This document shows, one piece after another, positions 58,256-64,000 of a stretch of 64,000 nucleotides of DNA (position 1 is the stretch's first letter; each line of letters starts with the position of its first letter). Source of the stretch: Phyllostachys edulis (Eukaryota > Streptophyta > Magnoliopsida > Poales > Poaceae); NCBI GenBank assembly GCA_036346405.1, contig CM070561.1, positions 24,522,215 through 24,586,214 of the forward strand, in the 5' to 3' direction. The notes beneath the pieces were generated by a model, which was given only the letters and a program-made list of their open reading frames with translations, did no database searches and was not told the origin of the DNA. A program made the translations under genes and the position numbers.

Positions 58256-58340
58256 CCTCTTGTGGGTAAAGCTGCACACCTCTGAAGAGTTTAAAACTAT
58301 TCGAATAGCCGTGTCCGTGGTTATGGACATGCTAGCAAAG
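58256..58340 (+). promoter_or_regulatory. Conserved LTR box (3' LTR)
   Basis: TTGTGGGTAAAGCTGCACAC, CTCTGAAGAGTTTAAAACTA, TTCGAATAGCCGTGTCCGTG and TTATGGACATGCTAGC. ATTCGAATAG is complete here, whereas the 5' LTR copy lacks one base. Confidence 0.6.
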
Positions 58341-59289
58341 CTGCTCAAAGTTAGATCTTAGTCTGGTTTTTTTTTTTTAAGGAATTGTGGAAATGATTTT
58401 TGGATGTCTATCCAAATGGTTTTGGCAGGGAGCCTGGTGTTAGGAGGGTATCCTTCACCATCATATTGTTAAATGTTATCCAATTGAAAAATGAGCTTTG
58501 AAAATGAATTTTAATTATTGTTATGTGCTTTGGAACTTATTACATGTACTCGAAAAACAAACTTGGCTTTACGCAAATCCACCATAATATGCCTTCCTTT
58601 GATATATCCATTATGCATGTCATATTGTTATTTGATGGGTGTAACTTGCGAGCACAGTTATTGTGCTCACTCTTGCTGATTAACCATCTAGCGAGAGGCA
58701 ATGTGAGGAGGAAGATCCACAAGATGAGTAGGCAGCGCCTCCGACCAATCACCCGTGGTGTAATGGATGGAGTCTATCCTCTGGTTTTCATTGTGTATGT
58801 TGATCTTGGTTCTTTGGAGCTTGTAAGCAACCCCTTGTAATCAACTCTCTTTTTCTTTTGTTAATAAAGCTTTGGTGGATGTGGTGTTATCACTTGTTTC
58901 GTTGTGAGAACTAGTCATTGATCCTGAGGGATGGTTGGGATCACGGGGACATGAGGCATTTCCAAGCCCACAACCTCCTAGAGTTTGGTCCCCAAGGACC
59001 TCCTCTCAGATGTCTTTGGCGGTACTACCGAAGTCTCCTTACGGAGTACCGAGTCGCATGTCAATGGGCTGGGAAAGGTCTCGATTCAAAGACCTCCTCG
59101 GGTCAAGACCCCAGACCTTGGCGGTCTGTAGAGTGACCCTCTGAGGATGTCTTGGGAGGTCTAGCGGACTTCCCAGGAGGTCCTAGAGGTCCTCTTGGGT
59201 TAGCCCTTGGTGAGTCGTCACAAGTATTTATAACTATTGTCATCTCCCATCAATTCATATGTGAACCTTGCTGACGTGTGCATATCTTC

Positions 59290-60058
59290 TTGCGGCCGAA
59301 GCGTATGGCGCAGAACGCGAGGGCGTCATTGTTAGGAGGCACCGAGGCCTACTGTTATGGCTGCTTGGTGGGTCATGTTCACGGGTCGCACGGTGACCGG
59401 TGTCGACAAGCACTATGTCCGGTACGCACGTGAGATGGCGAACTTGCTTGGTGAGGCGAGATCCTCCCACGCCTAGGGTCGGTAGAGTGTTCGCGCGCAA
59501 CACTCACCCGAGGGGGAGACGTCGTACCTCTGTTGGTGCAGGGACATATGCAAGTTCTTCAAGTCCAAGCACCGGCTCAGCTTGGGCATGCGTTACTAGG
59601 GTTGCGCGAACTACTCCAGCGACTATCCCGATCGCCGTTGAGACACGAGATATTATCGGCAGCCGGTAAGGACAAGTAGCAATATGTTCCCCTACCATTT
59701 CTCTTTCAAAGTCCACACTAACAACCTCTCCCATCTACACGCAGTCCCCGGATCCGCTATGTGGCTATCGCAAGTGGATCGACCTAGAGATCCACCCATA
59801 CGACCAGTGGACTCTCGACTGCAATGAGTGGGATGCCAACAGGGACCGCGAAAGGAGGGCGGAGCGCCGCACCGAAGAGCACAACCAACGCATCCGGCAG
59901 GAGACACAAGCCCATCTAGAGGCATGCAGGCGCAGGGAGCGCCAGGCTCACGAGAGGGGCACGAGAAAAAGAGGGAAATGGCGGCCGAGGCCAAGGCGGC
60001 TGACGAGGAATATAACGCCGAGCTCGCAAGGAAGGGCAAATGGCCCCAGTCCACGTAG
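59290..60058 (+). pseudogene. Degenerate grass-specific gene with zinc-finger-like Cys motifs and a charged coiled-coil end
   Basis: Plus-strand pieces: a Cys-containing CRDICKFFKSKHRL (about 59.54 kb), then an intron-like break (59.67-59.74 kb with GTAAGG and CAG-type ends), then PLCGYRKWIDLEIHPYDQW and a long Arg/Glu/Gln-rich helix (NRDRERRAERRTEEHNQRIR...) ending KGKWPQST-stop at 60058. A frameshift lies near 59960. The pattern resembles a large family of grass hypothetical proteins with GRF-type zinc fingers and C-terminal coiled coils, often amplified with repeats. The family name is from memory of the pattern only. Confidence 0.5.
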
Positions 60059-60830
60059 TAGTTTGACCCTCTTCATCCATATGTCCAATGTATTTTTAAT
60101 TCCCTCAAGACATGCGTATACTGTCATTGATTCATTAGCCTACGTGCCATGTAACCCCTCTTGTCGGATTAACTGTCGTGTTGTTATCGTTGCGCCATTT
60201 ATCCAATATTGTGCACTGTGTGCGAATTCTCTAGCGCATCGCAATATAACTTATCTTCCTACTTACGAATCATTAATACCTTAATCATCCTCACAAAATT
60301 CTCTAGCGCATCACAATATAATTTACCTTCCAGCTGACGCATCGCTAACATATTTTGTACCGTTCCGAATCTACGAAAATAACAAACACACCAACCAGCA
60401 TAGGGTCTTTTCGCTAGTTCAACTGGCGACATCTCCCTGTCGCTAGTTGAAATGGCAACATGTAGCAATAATATGTCGTGCATGTACATGAGCAAGTGTA
60501 TGAATTTCCGGGCGCACCGCAATATCACTTACCGTCCTACTTACGAATCATTGATACCTCAATCATCCTCGCAAAATTCTTCAGAAATTCACCGCACTAG
60601 AACATACGACGATCAAACAATGTTATTGCGAGTCTAACAAATTTTGTACCGTTCAAAATCTATGAAAATCACAAGTAAACAAATCACTTTAGGGTCGCAA
60701 GTACCTATCGCCAGTTCACACGGCGACAGGTACCTAGACCGGCGACCGAGGGGGTGGGGCGATAGGGTCTCTATCGCCAGTTCAACTAGCAATAGGTGAA
60801 CTGACGACAGGGACACATTTTTGTAATTTT
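60059..60830. repeat. Repeat-rich DNA with paired inverted motif
   Basis: A unit with CGCAATATAACTTATCTTCC / ACTTACGAATCATT(A/G)ATACC and TTTTGTACCGTTC occurs twice (60230-60380 and 60510-60670). The motif CGCCAGTTCAACTGGCGA and its variants occur five or more times in both orientations at 60410-60460 and 60705-60810, making local hairpins. No coding capacity is seen. Confidence 0.5.
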
Positions 60831-61163
60831 TTGGGGCAACTATTTATTTTTGTAATTATCTTTTCAAAAACAATATTTTTTAAAAAAATTCATGAATGAA
60901 TGACATATCATGATTTTTCATATGCACACTAAAACAAGAAGTCAAAATAATTTAAATTTTTAAATGCGATCTTTCAAACAATTCGATTTAATAATGTTTG
61001 TTACTATTATTATGTTTATGTTTATACTACTTTTGAAACAATTCGATTTGATTTTAAAAACAACATTTTAATTAAATACGAGAAAATTTTAAAACATAAT
61101 CAATTATTTATTAGATCGTCAAAATAAATATTAACATTCCGATTTTAAAATCGGGGTGTTACA
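60831..61163 (-). mobile_element. Probable 5' end of another long LTR
   Basis: On the minus strand TGTAACACCCCGATTTTAAA starts at 61163 and is followed by an AT-rich stretch, the same opening as the long LTRs at 16609, 27257 and 16068. No 3' end or target duplication was found, so it is a fragment. Confidence 0.45.
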
Positions 61164-62680
61164 CTCGTATACCTAAAATTCAGTTTGTAGGATTTAAATA
61201 GAATTTTCAGATTTTTAAAATAGTTAAAATAAATTGACCTTAAACTGCCGGTGCCAAACCACAAATTTCCTTAAGCCGAAGTTATCGCCGTAATTTTCGG
61301 TTCTGGGTCAAAATTTCAACCCTAATGGCGGTGACGATGGGGCGCACTGCAAGTGCGAAAGCAAAGATGGAGTTTCGTCGTGGCGTGGCGGGGCGGCGGC
61401 TCGGCTCATGCATGCGACGTGGTGGCGGCGGCGGCGAATGCGCGTGTGGCGGCTCCGGCGGTCTTGCGTCTAGCGTGGGACTTGCGGTGGCGGCGGCGCG
61501 GCGGCTCGACCTTGGCGGCACTGGCAGAGCTCGGTGGTGGCGGCGAGGCGCGCATGGAGTCTGCGCGGCGCGAGATCGAACGGAAAACGGACACTCGTGG
61601 CACGGCATTGGGCCGCGCTAGGCTTCGAAGCGTCTTGGAGACGCGACCTCGGGCGAAGCGATGCGGACGGGCGGGCAAGGCGTGCGGGCACACGTCTTGA
61701 TCATCGGCGGCGGCGGCCGCGGCGGCTTAGCGAGGCAAGCACTACGCGGCAGGGCCAGCCGAGCGGCGGTGTCGTATGGTTGCGGGCGCAGCCATGGGAC
61801 TCAGCGGTTCGGCCGCTGCCATGTGCGCATGAACAGTGCCCGATTGCGCGTGTAAGCGGCTACGACCGCTTTCATGGCGGCGTCCGAGTCGCCGGGCCCA
61901 GATTTAGCGGCGGCGGTTGCGGTTTGCCTCACGCACATGCGTGCGTGCGGGGAAACTAGGTCATCGGTACCTGGTCTTTGCGGCGGCGGTTGCGGACGAC
62001 TCCCGTGTTGGTGGCGCGACACGCGCGAAGCCGGGCGGCGTGGCGCGCATCGGCGTAGCGTGGCGGTGGCGGAGCGGCTTGCTGGCCAATGTGGTGGTGC
62101 ACACGCTGGCAGGCGGGCGAGCGGCGGTACCGGCCTCCATGGCCGGCGCTTGAGGGTCGCAGCATCACTACATGTTCACACGTATGGATTCGCCGTATAC
62201 ACAAAACATATAGGTGAACATTAATCCAATCTTAACCCTAGTTAGCAAGTAATTGATCTAGGGCCTAGCAATTAATCTACTAGATTAATCTGAAGAATGG
62301 TTGTAGATTAACGTTCTAGTGCAACATATATAGATGTCCTAAAACTTGGAACGAACTCACAGTTGGCTTATAGTATAGATGATGCAGTGCCGAGTGAAAT
62401 TAACAAACGAACTCGATGAGATTGCCTGGTGTTATTGGTGATCTCCAGGAACAGCGCCATGAGCGATCCATACGGAGTCCATGGCTTTTGCCGTTGGCAG
62501 ACGGCGATGACCAGAATCGAGCGACGGTCGGCCATGAGAATCAGGAAGTTGTCGACCCATACCATGCCAATCAAATAAAATCAAATAATTGAAGCGATTA
62601 GAAACAAGACGAATAGATCTAATTGCCAACACATATAGAACGATATATGCGGATTAAAGAACACACTCGTACTGATAACG
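61164..62680 (-). mobile_element. Leader-like region of a copia element, minus strand
   Basis: Very GC-rich at 61320-62160, then ordinary composition to CGTTATCAGTACG (on the minus strand, about 62681-62669), a primer-binding-like site resembling the one at 36.48 kb. No gag domain is readable. Overlapping open frames on both strands are due to GC content. Confidence 0.4.
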
Positions 62681-62900
62681 TGTTAAAAAATTAGTAATCA
62701 TCGTAGCATTTATATAGATAATCACACAAAAATCACAATCACACGAACACAGGCGAATGAGAGAGGAAGGGTAGATCTCTTCCTATTCATCTTCAATCCC
62801 TCTCAGTACATAAAAGAGGCATTTTTATAGACTCCAGGAGTGAAACCTTTCCAAAAATATTTTAAAAATCGCCCGTAAAACCATATGTTTTGTAAAGAAA
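62681..62900 (-). mobile_element. Probable copia LTR fragment
   Basis: TGTTAAAAAATTAGTAATCA begins directly after the primer-binding-like site, parallel to TGTTGAGGAAC at 36490. It contains AGTACATAAAAGAGGC. The outer end is not defined and no second copy lies in the window. Confidence 0.4.
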
Positions 62901-64000
62901 GAAGAACCGGTCGGAACCCAACAATTCTACCTCACCTTCTCACCCACTCCCCCCAACACCTGTCGCACGTAAGGATGGCAATGGCCCCATTCCTCTTTCC
63001 CCTGACAAAGAGTTCATCTATTGGGGGATCAGTATTAGGACTATTTCTTCCTCTATGGGGATGCTAATATATAAATACAATTCTCCATCGAGTGAAGCGG
63101 GGTAGGGGCCGTTTCCCTACTCCCCATCCCCGCTACTCGCATGGACCCCGATAACCCTATGACATGTGGGTCACTAGCCCACTATCGCACTGTTTAAATC
63201 TTTAAAGATTTGCTTACTTATTTGCCTAAGAGTCGGGACACCATCTTTAAGAATATTGTTGAAATTTTTTATTTAGAATACTGATAAGTACTCTTTAAAT
63301 CATTTGGAACACTGATTCTATCATCTCTATGTGTGTCTATAGGAGAGGTTGAGAATCTAATTTTTGAGTTTGGATCCTTGCAGGACCCCGATAACCTGAC
63401 GAAAACAGAGAACAAAAGATAATAGCATTCCAAGACAGAAACAAAAACGGAAATGTTTTCTTCTTCCGTGAGCAGAAATGTCCCACCACTTTCTACCGGA
63501 AAATGGCCCGTGCCATCCTTAGTCGCATGCTCGCAGCCACCTCGCCCTTCGGTGCCGGTTTCTGGCTGCCCATCACCCCCTGCCATCATTCTCCAAATGC
63601 CAACGCATCACCACGTCTTTGACCCGCCCCGGTTCGGCGTACGTACGTGGCACCACGTTTCCTTTAGCGGCCATGCCTCGCCGGCCTCCCTCCCTAATTC
63701 CTAAACGGCCCCTCACCGGCTCGCACACGTAAACAGAAATCCCACGGCACCTCGTCGCCTCACCTGAATCACCACGAAACCGACACAAAACCCGCAGTTT
63801 CCCCGTTTCAACGGCGCGCGCGACCCTGACCGCGACACGCCCACCGTTGCGCAGAGCAGTTGCCCCATGTGTACGTGCCCCCCGCTGCCTGACGTGTCGA
63901 AGATTAGCACGAGCAGCGGAACGAAATAAAATTTCGTACCTCGCTGGGGCCTACGTGATGGGAGTCTATATTTGAGCCCTCGATCGAGTGGCCTGTATTA
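62901..64000. other. Intergenic DNA, possibly the promoter side of a gene beyond the window
   Basis: 63000-63200 is C/G-run rich repeat-like DNA (CCCCATCCCCGC). 63400-64000 has moderate GC and several ACGTGG/CACGT cores (63640-63660, 63890-63900) and a TATATTTGAG stretch at about 63967. These would suit a plus-strand promoter, but no gene follows within the window. I see no coding region. Confidence 0.25.

Larger units (their letters stand above)
48357..59222 (+). mobile_element. Ty3/gypsy chromovirus (Tekay/Del-like) with internal deletion
   Basis: LTRs at 48357-52775 (4419 bp) and 55166-59222 (4057 bp) are very similar. Both begin TGTGACAC and end GTCACA, flanked by the 5-bp duplication AGTAT (48352-48356 and 59223-59227). 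A primer-binding site TGGTATCGGAGC follows the first LTR and a polypurine tract TTAAGGGGGGTAGG precedes the second. The 2390-bp interior encodes a gag N-terminal half fused directly to integrase and a chromodomain. Protease, RT and RNase H are gone. It is the youngest-looking large insertion here. Confidence 0.92.
55166..59222 (+). repeat. 3' LTR of the gypsy chromovirus
   Basis: Same order as the 5' LTR: minisatellite 55755-55935, 60-bp array of about 6-7 units (56335-56735), exon-like segment 57342-57407, conserved box 58256-58340. The ~360-bp shorter length is mostly fewer 60-bp units. Confidence 0.92.

Noticed and set aside
61325..62224. Many long overlapping open frames on both strands
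   Set aside because: GC-rich sequence has few stops. All translations are Arg/Ala/Gly-rich without a domain, and frames on both strands are equally open.
1..64000. tRNA and rRNA genes
   Set aside because: I looked for tRNA A/B box pairs with a foldable acceptor stem and for rRNA-like stretches and saw none. The TGGTATC sequences are retrotransposon primer-binding sites.

Overview
This is nuclear DNA from a grass (Poaceae). Nothing in it looks bacterial or organellar: there are no operons or ribosome binding sites, and almost all of it is nested LTR retrotransposons, solo LTRs, CACTA and Mutator-like DNA transposons, with a few broken host genes that have GC-rich exons of the grass type. I cannot name the species. 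I find no intact host gene and no complete autonomous transposon.

Layout. 1-1135: tail of a copia LTR with primer-binding site and leader. 1136-2721: unassigned repeat and unique DNA. 2722-16068: a minus-strand solo LTR of a long-LTR Ty3/gypsy (Tekay/Del-like) family with a TCCTT target duplication. It is split by a gag-only copia element (2820-10412, TCAAA duplication), which is split in turn by a 5.4 kb CACTA transposon (3296-8702, ATA duplication) carrying a fragment of a UDP-galactose/UDP-glucose transporter gene. 16252-22279: a Mutator-like element with ~150 bp terminal inverted repeats, itself hit by a solo LTR (16609-19920) and a small CACTA element (20617-22072). 22456-25529: an F-box gene on the minus strand, cut in frame by a second gag-only copia element (23094-25208). 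26537-36620: a decayed minus-strand copia element with a solo LTR (27257-31627) inside its RNase H region. 36621-47503: a truncated Tekay-like LTR containing a defective minus-strand gypsy element (37587-45691), whose gag is split by a CACTA element (38858-42609) that holds a large hairpin. 47504-48356: a host exon fragment. 48357-59222: a young gypsy chromovirus with ~4.1-4.4 kb LTRs but an internal deletion removing protease, RT and RNase H. 59290-60058: a degenerate grass gene. 60060-64000: repeat pieces, then sequence with no gene seen.

The most interesting signal is shared by six long LTRs of five families (four solo or truncated LTRs and the LTR pair at 48-59 kb). Each carries, at the same relative place, a 63-103 nt segment framed by a splice-acceptor-like ...TAG and a donor-like AAG|GTRAG or AAG|GCRAG. 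About 0.7-0.9 kb further on lies a second conserved box. This suggests a spliced LTR-encoded leader exon, and I have not seen it described. Other results: a CACTA element with captured exons in a consistent splice phase, a retroelement-derived hairpin inside another CACTA element, two related gag-only copia elements, and an F-box gene whose frame is continuous on both sides of its insertion.
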